Positions 21,691 through 33,436 of a stretch of 64,000 bases of DNA are shown piece by piece (positions within the stretch are counted from its first letter, which is position 1; each line of letters opens with the position of its first letter). The position numbers and the translations under genes were made by a program. The stretch is from assembly GCA_037974665.1 (NCBI GenBank), contig CM075773.1:53916917-53980916 (forward strand), given 5' to 3'. The notes under the pieces were generated by a model. It was not told the DNA's origin, searched no databases, and worked only from the letters and a program-made list of their open reading frames with translations. Source of the DNA: Ehretia macrophylla (taxonomy: Eukaryota; Streptophyta; Magnoliopsida; Boraginales; Ehretiaceae).

Positions 21691-22319
21691 TTTCTTTTGT
21701 AAAGTCGCCCAGGTCGGGCTTTTATAATTCTGCCCAGGTCGGGCTTGTGTAATTGACATTAGTATTAATGAAATATCAATTTTATTTTTGTTTGCGTTTT
21801 GGTCGAGTTTGTACGCGTGTATCTTTCTCTTCTCAAATTTTTCTTAAATAACTGGGGTCAGACCAATTTAATGGACCATACAAACTTAAGCGTAATGAAT
21901 CGAGCTGGACGCGACTAGTGAATTAACACCCTAATCCGAGCTGGTTAATTGGGCAACTGTTTAATCGCCGCTGACCTGGACTCGTCAGTCCGATTTAAAA
22001 CTGGTCAAACTAATATTGACAAATGTTGAGCTCGAGTTCGGACCCCAAACTAACATACCGACCTGAAGCCGGATTAAACCGAGTTGGAACTCAATCCGAA
22101 CTGGCAGAACTTATCAAATTATTATTGATTATACCCTAGCTGGAACTTTGTCCAAGCCGGTTTTATTGATCATTAACTCGTGATCAAGCGTGGCCACCGC
22201 GTTAATCCGAGTTGGTAATAGATTTGTAGCTGAGGCAATTTGGGCCCGTGTCGGGAATTGCGCTGATTTTGTTTTGTTCCCAGGTCGAGAATTGTACTTG
22301 TATGTAAAGATGCATTGTA

Positions 22320-22450
22320 TTGAGTTTGTACAAGCAATGTCTTGGCCCGGGGCCTTTACAAGATTTCTCGGCTCGGGGCCGTTACAAAATATTTCGGCTT
22401 GGGGTCGTTACAAAGTATTTCGGCTCGGGGCCGCTAGACAAAATACTGCT
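22320..22450 (-). repeat. Short tandem repeats after pol of element C
   Basis: About four degenerate units of roughly 30 bp around the core CGGCTCGGGGCCGTTACAAA. The matching array in element D is at 49897-50005. Tandem repeats in this spacer are a known habit of Retand-type elements. Confidence 0.7.
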
Positions 22451-22499
22451 TCAGGTGTTCCGAGTGCCATGCGTTCTTCAATAGTTTCCCGTTCTTGAC

Positions 22500-25400
22500 G
22501 CGAAGGTAGAAGGTCCCGGGTCGGACTTCTTTCACGACTTCATAGGGTACCTCCCAAGTCAGGGAAAGCTTGTTACTGGAACGCGGCGAAAAGATGGCCT
22601 TCCTGAGCACGAGGTTGCCAACCTTAATAGGCTTAGGCTTAACCTGTTTGGCAAAGGCCCTTTGCTGGCTAGCATTCTGATTTGAGCTTTAGCTCGAAGC
22701 TCTTCAGCGAGGTCGAGCTCTTCACGGATCCGTGCTCCGTTTATTTCTGGATCACTGTGGAGGATCCTACTGGTCGGGGACCCGATCTCCATTGGCAGCA
22801 CAGCTTGAGTGCCGAAGGTCAGTTCGAAAGGCGATTCTCCCGTTGCCGAGCTGGTGTTGGTTCGTTGAGCCCACAATACCTTGGGAAGAATTGATACCCA
22901 ATGGCCCTCCGCTTCCTCCAGCTTGGTTTTTAAGCCCTACAAAATGATTTGGTTAGTCCTTTCAACTTGGCCATTACTTTGAGGGTGAGCAATAGAAGAG
23001 AATCTGAGGTCGATCCCGATCTCGGCACATTTGCCTCGAAAGTATACATTGTCGAATTGCTTGCCGTGGTCAGTGATGATGACCTTTGGCACCCCAAATC
23101 GACAAATGATGTTTTTCCAAACGAAATCCCAGGCTGCCTTTTCTATTATTCTAGCAACACCTTCAGCCTCGGGCCATTTGGTGAAGTAGTCTACAGCTAC
23201 GAATGCGTGTTTCTTTTGGCCGACACCGGTCGGCAATGGGCCGATGATGTCTAGACCCCACTGATAGAATGACCATGGGCTTATCATTACTGTGAGGTCT
23301 ACCGCAGGCTTCTTCTGCACATTGGCGAACCTCTGGCAGGTGTCGCACTTTTTTATATACTCTTTGGCATCTTGCTCTAAGGTTGGCCAGAAATAGCCTT
23401 GCCTTAATGCCTTCCGAGCCAGAGCTTTGCCCCCCAAGTGGTTTTCACATACCCCTTCATGAATCTCTCGGAGTACATAGTTTCCCTCTTCGGGTCCAAC
23501 ACATTTCAAGAGAGGCCAAGTGTAGGCTCTCTTATAGAGTTGCCCGGCTGTTATGACAAACCTTGGGGCCTGTTTCATGAGTTTCCGAGCTGCTTTTTCA
23601 TTTTTTGGGGTCATACCCCCTCCAAGTAGTCCACGATTGGCTTGGTCCAATCTGGGCTTAGATTGAGCTCGGCTACGGCTTGTACCCCCAGCTGAATACT
23701 GGGTTCGGATACTTCTTCCACATGGACCAGGGCAGGTCGGCTCTTGCCCAAGGCCAACCTAGACAGGGCATCAGCCTTCATATTCTCTTCCTTAGGAATC
23801 TGCTGTATCGTGAACCTTCTGAGCGCTGAGGTCAAATCCTTGACTCTGTTGAGGTAGGCCAGCATAGTACTGTCCTTGGCTTCGAACTCTCCCGATATCT
23901 GACTAGAAACCAATTAAGAGTCGGCTCAGGTCTACAGTCTGTGCCCCGAGCTGAGCTGCAATTTTCAGTCCTGCAATCACCGCTTCATATTATGCTTCAT
24001 TGTTGGACGCCGGAAAGGTGAACTTGAGGGAGTATTGGTGCTCATGCTGGGTTGGGTCGAGGATGACCACCCCAGCTCCGCTATCGGACTTCCCTGAGGC
24101 CCCATCCAAATGGACTTTCCATACGTCCTTCGGGTCATGCTCCGTTCGGCCAGTGCATTCTACAACAAAGTCCGCGACGGCTTGGGCTTTGATGGCTGTC
24201 CTGGGATGGTAGGTGATGTCGAATTGACTCAGCTCAACTGCCTATTTCAGTAGCCTGCCCGATGCCTCTGGCTTGTGCATGATAGACTTGAGCGGGGCAT
24301 CCGTCATGACCCTAATTGGATGAGCATCAAAATATGGCTTCAACTTTCTTGCCGCAGTGACGAGTGCGAGGGCGAGCTTTTCCAAGGAGGAGTATCTCAC
24401 CTCGGCCCCTTGCAAGGTTTTGCTAACATAATAGACCGGCCTCTGCTCCTTTCCTTCTTCTCGGACTAGTGCCGCTGCCATTGCTGTTCCCGAGCATGCT
24501 AAGTATAGTACCAGCTCTTCCCTCACCTCAGGTCGGGAAAGCAGAGGTGGCGAAGCTAGATACCTTTTCAGCTCTTGGAAGGCATTCTGACATTCCGAAG
24601 TCCATTCAAAGTTCTTAGGGTTCCTCAGTATTTTGAACAGATGAGCGCACTTGTCAGCCGACCTGGACATGAATCTGCTCAGCGCTGCGACCTTGCCTAC
24701 TAACACCTGGACGTCCTTCACGCAGGTCGGCGGCGCCAGGTCAAGTATCGCCTGGACCTTCTCCGGGTTGGCCTCTATTCCGCGGGCCGTGACCATGAAG
24801 CCCAGGAATTTGCCTGCCTTGACGCCGAATGCGCACTTTTCCGGGTTCAGCTTTATCCCGAAATGTTTCATTACGGCGAAGGCTTCAGCCAGGTCGGCTT
24901 CATGGTCCTCCGCCCTCCTGCTCTTAACCAGCATGTCATCTACGTAGATTTCCATGTTCTGGCCAATCTGATTTTTGAAGGCCTTGTTCACCATCTGAGT
25001 GTAGGTAGCTCCAACATTCTTGAGGCCGAAAGGCATGACCTCATAGTAGTAGAGTCCTTTATCGGTGGTAAAGGCAGTCTTCTCTTTGTCTCCGGGAGCC
25101 ATCTTGATTTGGTTGTAGCCTTTGAAGGCATCCATAAAGAAGAGTAGCTCGAACCCGGAGGTGGCGTCCACCATCTGATCGATCCGAGGTAAAGGGAAGT
25201 AGTCTTTAGGGCAAGCTTTGTTGAGGTCGGTGAAATCAATGCACAGTCTCCATCCTCCTGAGGACTTAGTCACCATCACCACATTGGACAACCAGGTTGG
25301 GTACTGTATTTCCTTTATGTGGCCGGCATCCACTAACTTATCCACTTTTTCGGCTATGATTTGTTGTTTATCATAATGGAAGTGCCTGCATTTTTGGTTT

Positions 25401-27706
25401 ACCGGATAGTGATTTGGGTCGGCATTCAGGTGATGCTCAATTACATCCGGGTCAATTCCTGTCATGTCAGAGGCAGACCAGGCAAATATATGTTCATTCT
25501 TTAAGAGGAATTGGCTTATACCTTTCTTGAGGTTGGCGGAAAGTTTACTCCCAATCCTTGCTCTCTTGGTTTCATCAGAAAGCTCCACCTTCTGAAGGTC
25601 TTCAGCCGGGCTTCCTCTCTTAGCATCTCTTTTTTCTTCGGGCAGATCCGGTCCCCAACCGACCTGATATTTGGGTCGGAGTGAATTTTCATAACACTCC
25701 CGAGCTGAGAGTTGGGCTCCACGAATGGTGGCCACTCCGGCCGGGGTTAGGAATTTCAGGGCTTGGTGGTAAGTTGAGAGGACGGCCCTGAAGTGATTGA
25801 GTGCCACCCGACCTAAGATCCCATTGTAAGTGGAGTTGCAATCTATTACTATGACGTTGGCTTGCGTCGATACCCATTTATCCCCATCTTCCAGCTTCAG
25901 CAGTAGGTTGATGACTCATTCGGCTCGGTGGGACTGCCCGGTGAAACCAGCTAAAGTGCCCCTCAATGGCCTGAGTCGGCTCCTGTCCAACCCCATTTGC
26001 TCAAAAGCGCTGAGGAATAAGACTTCTGCCGAGCTCCCAGTGTCCACCATCAACCTCTTGACGGTGAAGTTGGCTATCTCAGCGCTGATCACCAGTAGGT
26101 CGTCATGAGGCAATATCACCCCCTCCAAGTCTTCTGAGGAGAAGGTGATCTCTTGCACCCCCAGGGCTGGTCCCCGCATTGGTCCATACTCCCTCCCAGT
26201 ACGAACATAACCCTTCCTGCCAGCCGAGGTCTTGCCTCCTGACGCCAATCCTCCCGCAATGGTCTCGATCACAGCCAAGCGTCTGCCCCCAGCCTGGTGC
26301 CTGGGTGGACTCCTCTCCCTGTCTCTATGGTCGGAATTCAGAGTCAGCTGCGAATCCACATATCTCCGGAGGTGGCCTCGGGATATCAGTGCCTCAATCT
26401 CCTGTTTCAAGTCTTTGCACTCTTCTGTGGTATGGCCGTAGTCCATATGGTAGTGGCAATACTTGGTTCTATTGCGCTTCTCGGGTCGGCCTTTCATCCT
26501 TGGAGCTGGAGGCATGTAGTTCTAGTACTGGATCTCCATCAGGATCTCCTCCCTTGAGGTGTTAAGGGAGGTGAACATAGTGAACCGGGGGTTCTGCTTT
26601 GGCTGTTGAGGCTGCTTGCCTCGGTCGTTTTGCAATTTACCCCCAGGTTGGGCTCGGGAGGTCTCTTCCTTCTTGCTGGCCTCATTCTCCATGTCATCAT
26701 CCCTTTTCGCCTGATGGATTTCTTCCGAGTGTATGTACCATTCTGCTCGTACCATCAGCTCGGATACAGTGTCCACGGGGTCGATTGCCAAGGAGGATGT
26801 AAGTAGGCCCGACCTGAGCCCACTCTGGTAAGCCATCAACGCCATGGAGTCTTCGAGGTTGGGAATTTGGAGGGATTCTTCATTGAACCTGGCCGTGTAG
26901 GCCCTCAAACTTTCTCTTCTATGTTGCTTCACCAGCAGCAATGTAGAAGTATGGCGGGTGGCGTGCCGGCTTCCCACGAAGTGGGACAAGAAAGCCTCAG
27001 CCAGCTGGTAAAAGCTTGCAATTGAACCGGGATGAAGTTTCTGGAACCAATCCAAGTCATTGCCAACCAGGGTGGTCAGGAATGTCTTCGCCTTCATGAG
27101 AACTGGCATGTCATGCAGAGTCATGTGGTGATCAAAATTAAGCAGGTAGCTGGCTGGGTCTCCATCTCCGTTGTAGACGGTCAGGTTGGGCATACGGTTG
27201 CCAGTGGGCAGTGGCGTGGCCAGTACCTCAGGGGAGAGTGGGCTAACACCGAGCTGGTTGATGACCTTGGCTATGGCAGCTGCGGTCTTGGCCTGCTCGG
27301 GGTCGGCTTGAGCCGCCCTTTTACCTCTCGCCACGTCGGATCTGGCCATCGGCGCTAGAAAGCCCTCCTCGTCTTGTGCTCATTTTCGCCTTGACTCCGG
27401 GATGTGGAATTGCGGACGCGACGGCCGTGGCATAGCCTCTTGCGGAGCCAAGGGGCCCTCAGCTAGCCGGGTTACCTGCTCTTTAAGTTCCTCAAACATC
27501 CTCAGCATCATCCTTATCTCCGGCGATAGGCTGGAGTTGGGGTCTCCTTCTGCTGTGGGGTTGGTTTGAGTGGCTAAGTGTATACGTTGGCTCGTCCCAA
27601 CGTCGGCTTGGGTTAGGTTTTGGCTGGGCTCTTGCATGGTTTCGAGGTCCCCTTCCGGGTTGGGCGAATCTTCGACCGGTGTGCTGTGGCTTCTAGTTTG
27701 CACCAT
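22500..27706 (-). pseudogene. gag-pol region of element C
   Basis: Reads 5' to 3' from 27706 (MVQTRSHSTPVEDSPNPEGD). Gag has a Cys/His motif (YCHYHMDYGHTTEEC, about 26470). The protease has MVDTGSSAEV (about 26050). Reverse transcriptase (25400-24700) has IYVDDMLVKS. A retroviral-type RNase H follows, then the second, archaeal-type RNase H that marks the Tat lineage. Integrase (about 23560-22600) has an HHCC finger and a DDE core (ITDHGKQF, SNGQVERTNQ). Several interruptions make it a fossil. Sequence and order match element D closely. Confidence 0.88.
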
Positions 27707-27775
27707 AATGGTTTCTCAATGAGTGGGGAAGAGAGTTGATAAAATAACTCGTCGTTCCCATAGACGGCACCAAAT

Positions 27776-28239
27776 TGTCGAGGTCGGAAATCTTGCAATT
27801 GAGGTTGGATGCTACGTGAGCCGAGCTGGATCCTTCAGGTTGCCTCCGAGCTGTATTTTCTGGGTCGGCTACCGGACCTGCACAAGGAAAAGAAGGAAAA
27901 GGCGGGGTGATGACCCGGATTTTCCCCTCGAGCATGCGAATGATTAGTATGTCCGAGCTGGCAAGGTAGCTGAGAGTATTTAATGACGAGTTACCTCCTT
28001 AAATGAAGAGGTGGAGCTCTATTTATACTAAGTTTTGGTCTGACAACATTTAATGCAGCGCAGCTTTATGTCCCATCAGTGCTTTATGTCCCATCGGAAC
28101 AGCTGGAACTGAGGTCGGGGCTTCCGGGGTCGAGCCAATCAACTTGGTTGGACATTCAGTTGAACGCGCTGGCTTTGGCGCTGATTAGCCCGCCTCGGCT
28201 CGGGATGGATTCGTACCTCAGCTCGGGAACCCCTCGTCA
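27776..28239 (-). repeat. 5' LTR of element C
   Basis: 464 bp, nearly identical to 18459-18923. Inside it (minus strand, below 27775) lies TTGGTGCCGTCTATGGGA, the primer-binding site, equivalent to TTGGCGCCGTCTGTGGGA in element D. Confidence 0.9.
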
Positions 28240-28401
28240 CAGTCTAATTAGTAACTTCTTTCTATAACGATTAGTCTAGTTGGTGTCTGGTTTCTGATAT
28301 GATTAATGAGTCGAAGCTTCACATGCTTTGGTGGTTACAAGATTGAAATGTAAGGCTGGTGAAAGACGATCAGTTTCATCTTTCTGGTTTTGATGTTATA
28401 A

Positions 28402-29471
28402 GGCTATCCTCAATGGAGTCTCTATAATGGGTCTCTATCCATCATTTTAGAGACTCATATAGAGACCAAATAGTGTTTTAGAGACCCATTTAGAGACCAA
28501 TGTAAAAAAACTATTTTAAAGACCCATTTGGAGACTAAGATAAAAAAAATATCCCCAATGACGGTCTCCATAATTAATTTTTTATCGTGTGTTACGTTTA
28601 TATTTGTTTTTTCTTCTTTATTTTATTCAATTAATTAATAAAATAACCTAAACTAAAAATAAAGTAGAAAATTTTATTTTTCCAACAAGCAATAATATTG
28701 GTTCAAAAAAAAAAAAACAAGTAGCAATAAAAAGTTTACCAAACAAAAAAAACTAAAATTAAAAATTAAAATAAAAAAAAAAAAAAGCAACAATATATTG
28801 TGTTAATTTTAATTTTATATAATAATTTAATTATGTGTTATTTTTTCTCGTATATTACTTAGTTTTAATTAATTATTATTTAGGTTATTTCAACTTTTTT
28901 AACGAATATTTCAAGCAAAAAATAAATAAATTGCGACGATCATAATGTTAAAAAAATTAAGATTACGTTTAACCTAAACTAAAAAAACATAAAAAAAATA
29001 ACATAAAGTAAAATAACATTAAAAAATAAAAAATAAAATCCTAATTAAATATATTAAAAAACTTAATTAAAAAAATAACTTAAATTAAAATAACATTAAA
29101 AAATAAATACAAAACTCTAAATAAAAATATTAAAAAATCCTCACCCACCCACATTTCCTTCTTTTCCTTTTTTCCCTGCACCTCCCCCGCCCCTTTCTTT
29201 CCCTGCGCACATACAAATACATACAAATATACACACACACACAAATCTATATACACACGCAAACATACAGCGGCACCCCTCCCCCCCTCTTCTTCTTCTT
29301 CTTCTTCTTCTTCTACTTCTTCCCCTTTTTTCCCTGCAACATCAGTGCCCCCCTTTCTTCTTCTTCCCCTTTTTTCCGCGCCCGCCCCCCCTACCCCCAC
29401 CCCCACCCCCACCCCCACCAACTTCTCCACTGCCACCCCACCACCGGCGAAACCACCTACACAAACTTTAT

Positions 29472-29511
<40 letters not shown>

Positions 29512-29931
29512 CAGATATGTGTTTACCTTTTTTTGTTGTTATTTGTTGAAAAAAATAATTGTATTGTAATTTTTTTTTTATGTTTGTTAAATTTTTTTGT
29601 TGCTGTTTGAGCTCGTTTTTTTGTGCTTTTTTTTTTTCCAGTTCTGACGATGTCAGACAATTTGACATCATCAGATCTGATATTATTTTTTTTTTGAGAC
29701 TCATTTTTGTCTTTTTGTATAGTCTCTATTTTTTTCAACAAATTTGTTAAAAAAAATAGAGACTATGTGCTATTTTGGAGACTCAAAGCTTGAGTGATGT
29801 CATGATTTAGCCAAAAATTATCAAATAGTGTTTTAGAGACCCCCATTGATAATGAATTTTGATCAATGAAGTCTCTAAAATAACAATCATTACTGTTTAG
29901 AGACTCTTTAGAGACTCCATTAAGGATACCC
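28402..29931. mobile_element. PIF/Harbinger-like non-autonomous element
   Basis: 1.53 kb. The left end GGCTATCCTCAATGGAGTCT and the right end, reversed, GGGTATCCTTAATGGAGTCT form imperfect terminal inverted repeats. It is flanked by TAA at 28399-28401 and 29932-29934, the 3-bp target duplication of PIF/Harbinger. No transposase is seen. The interior has TTC repeats (29288-29318), a CCCCAC array (29390-29420) and a run of 39 T (29473-29511). Same family as 55833-58947. Duplication unit 1 has the empty site at about 13477-13496. Confidence 0.8.
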
Positions 29932-29934
29932 TAA

Positions 29935-30220
29935 GAGCATCTCCAATAGGAGACACTATTTATAAAAATATACCATTTTTGGCAATTTTTAAAAATTGGG
30001 TCTCTAAATTTAGAGTCAAAATACATGGAACCCGTCACTTTTATTAACTTTTGGGTCTCTAATTTAGAGACCTAAAAATTAATTGGGTCTCTATTTTAGT
30101 CAAAAAATTGATAAAAGTGACAGGTTCCATGTATTTTGACTCTAAATTTAAAGACCCAGTCTCTAAAAATTGTCAAAAATAATATATTTTTATAAATAGT
30201 GTCTCCTATTGAAAAGACTC
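29935..30220. mobile_element. Tourist-like (PIF/Harbinger) MITE
   Basis: 286 bp, an almost perfect palindrome. The ends are GAGCATCTCCAATAGGAGAC and, reversed, GAGTCTTTTCAATAGGAGAC. TAA flanks both sides (29932-29934 and 30221-30223). The left TAA is shared with the right target duplication of the neighbouring Harbinger-like element, so this MITE used that TAA as its target. Confidence 0.88.
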
Positions 30221-30223
30221 TAA

Positions 30224-31818
30224 TGTGTATATGGACTTCACAGACGTGTGAAGTCAACACATATGACACACAAACTATTGTCAACGTTATCAACGTCACA
30301 ACAGGTTGTCATCACCATCACAGTCACCGAACATGGTTGGTCGTGGTGGTCATCACGATCCTCCTTTTTTTTGCTAGGATTCATCCTCTTCTTTTTGTGT
30401 ACGTTGAGATTGGAGAATTTGTTTTTGCTCAAATAACGTAACGCTCTAGAAAAATTGATAATTTGTAAGGTTTCCAGATATTGATGTGTCTTAAAATTAG
30501 TCAATAAATTTACACAACTATTAATTTTACAAAAAAATGACATAACTAAAAATCATTGTCGCATGCTGAGATTGGAGAATTCTTTTCTTGCTTGTTGTGT
30601 ACTTTGAGATTGGAGAATGTGAATTTTTGCATTCCTTTTTTAAAGGAATGAAAAGATTCATAAAAATAAATAAATAAATAATTCGTCGTCCTTCCCAAAC
30701 GTGGCAAATCCTTCAAAGAAGATGAGAGTGAAGACTTACCGTAACTTAACAAAAAATAAAATAAAGACTTACCGTAACTTAAAAGATGTAGCGGGAGTTC
30801 CAGGAACAAGAAAGCACATTTAAAGGCAGAACCCCCCTCCCCCCCCCTCGCGGCCCGTGTTGCATTTAGAGGCCCCCACCCCCTGTTCCAACCGCAACAA
30901 AGAACGGGTCAATCGTTATCTTTTTCAGTGAGGTCAGGATTTAAGTAAACTCTAATGATGTAATTGGAATTATAAAACATAAACAGTATCCTATAATGTT
31001 GAGATTTTAAGAGCTCTGGTGATCTCGACCTGAGAGACATCCGAGAGGTCGAGGCCCGAAATTCGACCATTTTCGAATCTAATAACTAAGTTACAAAATT
31101 CTTCAAAATTCAGAAAATGTGTCAAAAGAAAAGGTATAAATAAGGGAATTACATACTCTCAAAAAATATAATTGATCATTCACATATTATACATTATATT
31201 TTTCAAATTATTACCATTCTCAAAGAAAATAGTAACTTAAACATTGGAGTGTTTACGTGGACAACCCCCACACCCATTTCTTTTGTAAATTAATTCGAAA
31301 GGCATCCGACTAGTTTTAATCATTAACACTATGCTATCCTATAAGTTTTGTATCCCATACCTTATTCTGGAGAACTTTTTCCCTTTTCTTTCTCACGCCC
31401 TATATTTGAAAAAGAGAGAATGATTTCTATTCACTTCTTATCCTCTTTTATTATTTTATCTTATTTTTTTCGATTATTTTATATTCTTTGTATATTGTAA
31501 TTTTTTTTGTTTTAATTATCTAATTACAACAAAAGTCACAAAATTTACAATTTCGATTTTATTTATATTTCATTTTATCTCAACTTCATGCACTATATTT
31601 TTGATAAAAACTATCTTTGTGTACAAATATGCCCATAAAACATTATTAAAATATAATGCTATTTCAGTGTTTGATAACCTTTTTTTTTTTTTTTTTAACG
31701 TTCATGATGAATTAGAAAAACGGTAGAAAATATATGATCACTGAGAATATAGGTAGAAGAAAGATAAATGATCATTGCAAATAAAATGACTTTTCAAGAA
31801 CCTAAAGTTGAGACGTAA
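30224..31818. other. Non-coding end of duplication unit 2 and AT-rich spacer
   Basis: No gene. 30390-30830 matches the end of duplication unit 1. 30830-30900 has C-rich stretches. 31000-31818 is AT-rich. Confidence 0.5.
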
Positions 31819-31827
31819 AAATTAAAA

Positions 31828-32281
31828 GGGTGAAGTGCATCAGATCCCCTTATAGTTTAGTGAAAGTGCACAACACCCCCCCATAGTTTAAAAACCCCCT
31901 GAACTAGTCCCTATGTTTTTTAAAAGTGCACAACGTCCCCCTACCGTTAAAAAATCCGTTAAATTTAACGGAGAGTGTACTTCACACTCGTTAAGTGAGA
32001 TTTTTTTTTAATTTTTAACGAATTTATTAATTAAATAATTATATGAATTGACCAAATTACTTTTTTTTTTTTGGCCTAAACAAAACAAAAGAGAGAAATA
32101 AAAAAAAAATGAGGGTATTTACGTCTTTTTTACAAAATCCGTTAAATATGACGGATTTTTTAACGGTAGGGGGTGTTGTGCACTTTTAAAAAACATAAGG
32201 ACTAGTTCAGAGGGTTTTTAAACTATAGGGGGGTGTTGTGCACTTTCGCTAAAGTAGAAGGGGGTCTGGTGCACTTCACCC
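31828..32281. mobile_element. Mutator-like MITE with long inverted repeats
   Basis: 454 bp. The left end GGGTGAAGTGCATCAGATCC and the right end, reversed, GGGTGAAGTGCACCAGACCC begin inverted repeats of about 145 bp with few mismatches. Direct 9-bp flanks AAATTAAAA (31819-31827 and 32282-32290) match perfectly, as for Mutator superfamily insertion. The 150-bp centre is AT-rich and non-coding. Confidence 0.88.
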
Positions 32282-32290
32282 AAATTAAAA

Positions 32291-32918
32291 AGTTAAAAGA
32301 TAGTAAAACTAAAAATAAAGTATTACTTTTTTTTGGTTAAAATGGGGAGTACGGATGGTAAATTGAAATTAAAACAAATAATTCCTTGAAGTATAAAGAA
32401 AAAGAACATTTCAGCCCTTTTAATAGGAGGTAAATTATAGAGTGCAAAAAACAAATTATAGAGAATCTGTTGGAGATGATCTAAATTCGTTAAATATATA
32501 TTGTACTTGTTGCCGTTGATGAGTATGTGGAGGTATTAGGTCGATGATAATGGCATTGCACATCGAGAAAGATATTTTCAATATATGCTGGTGGAAGAAA
32601 TTAAGGTAGCTATTATTAACTAATTAATGAATTGTAAATGGCGATTTGTTAATGATATATGATTGGAGTACATAGGTCAAGGCTGCGTTTATTCGCCGTG
32701 ATTTTTTTTTTGAAAAATGTTTTTTCAGTTTTCATGTTTAATAACAATGTGAAATAAATCAATCGAAGAACATTTTTCATGAGGTGAAGTGTACAATATA
32801 TTTCCACTCTCAAATACATGTGTGATATTCATATATATATATATATAATACATATAAGAATATGAAGGGTTAAAATTGTCTAAGCATGCATATTTGTAGG
32901 TCGTCACTGCTTTAGAGT
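32291..32918. other. AT-rich spacer
   Basis: No gene. A (TA)n microsatellite lies at 32830-32847. 32690-32760 resembles the GGCTGCGTTTATTCG ends seen in hAT-like repeats, but no partner end was found. Confidence 0.4.
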
Positions 32919-33436
32919 GCTTGTACTATATTTTAATATTATTTTACTTTTTATTTTCTAGGACCATAATGTCCAGGGACAAAATCGTCCAAGAGGTCAT
33001 ATTTGTTGGTTGTCAATGCAAAAAACGAATTGTACCGTGTGCTAATAATATTATACAGTTTATTGTATGACTATATTGTCCTTAGTGGAATCTGACCACA
33101 TCTTTCATCTTCACACGTTCTCTCTCACAAATAGACAGATCAACCTAGAAGCTTCTCCAGATTTTTCTCTTTCTGGTAAGCTCTCTTTCTCTTTTTTTTT
33201 TTTCTCTCTCTACACACTCATACACACTACATGCTATGTAGTTACTTTTCTTCCTTTTTTTTTTTCTCATCAAAGCGCCAAACTCTCATCCCGTGACTGT
33301 GTGCACGGTGTATGTGGGTGATGGTGGTGATATTGGTGGCGGTGTTGATCGGTGATGGGTGGCGGTGTTAGTGGTGTCAATGAGTGTTACGAGGCATCCT
33401 GTTTCCTTTGACAACAACAGTCATCAATGGTGAAGG

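Larger units (their letters stand above)
18459..28239 (-). mobile_element. Ty3/gypsy Tat-lineage (Retand-type) element C
   Basis: A 9.78-kb LTR element on the minus strand with LTRs at 27776-28239 (5') and 18459-18923 (3'). Both run TGTC to GTCA, and the flanks CAGTC (18454-18458) and CAGTC (28240-28244) form a clean 5-bp target duplication. Order from the 5' end: primer site, gag, protease, reverse transcriptase, RNase H, archaeal-type RNase H, integrase, a tandem-repeat spacer, an antisense gene (+ strand), a polypurine tract (minus strand of about 18924-18940) and the 3' LTR. By hand count the LTRs differ at about 17 of 464 positions (roughly 3.7%), perhaps one to a few million years. Structurally complete but broken in coding sequence, with at least four or five breaks. 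Confidence 0.9.
14055..30830. repeat. Tandem segmental duplication, unit 2 (expanded by insertions)
   Basis: Begins with the same sequence as unit 1 and follows it colinearly to about 30830. It is stretched to nearly 17 kb by a Retand-type element (18459-28239), a Harbinger-like element (28402-29931), a Tourist-like MITE (29935-30220) and fold-back arrays (17440-18200). 15000-15240 holds AT-rich sequence not seen in unit 1. Near 30390-30700 the block around TTGAGATTGGAGAATGTG is present twice. Confidence 0.75.

Noticed and set aside
29080-29436. 118-codon minus-strand frame rich in Gly, Val, Glu and Lys
   Set aside because: Made by the CCCCAC and TTC microsatellites inside the Harbinger-like element; no protein-like sequence outside the repeats.
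29468-29750. Lys- or Phe-rich frames on both strands
   Set aside because: Products of the 39-T run and neighbouring T-rich sequence.
33067-33321. 84-codon + strand frame near the Helitron left part
   Set aside because: Dominated by T-rich sequence; the GTAAGC at 33177 fits a 5'-UTR intron start of the captured PhyH gene better than coding sequence.
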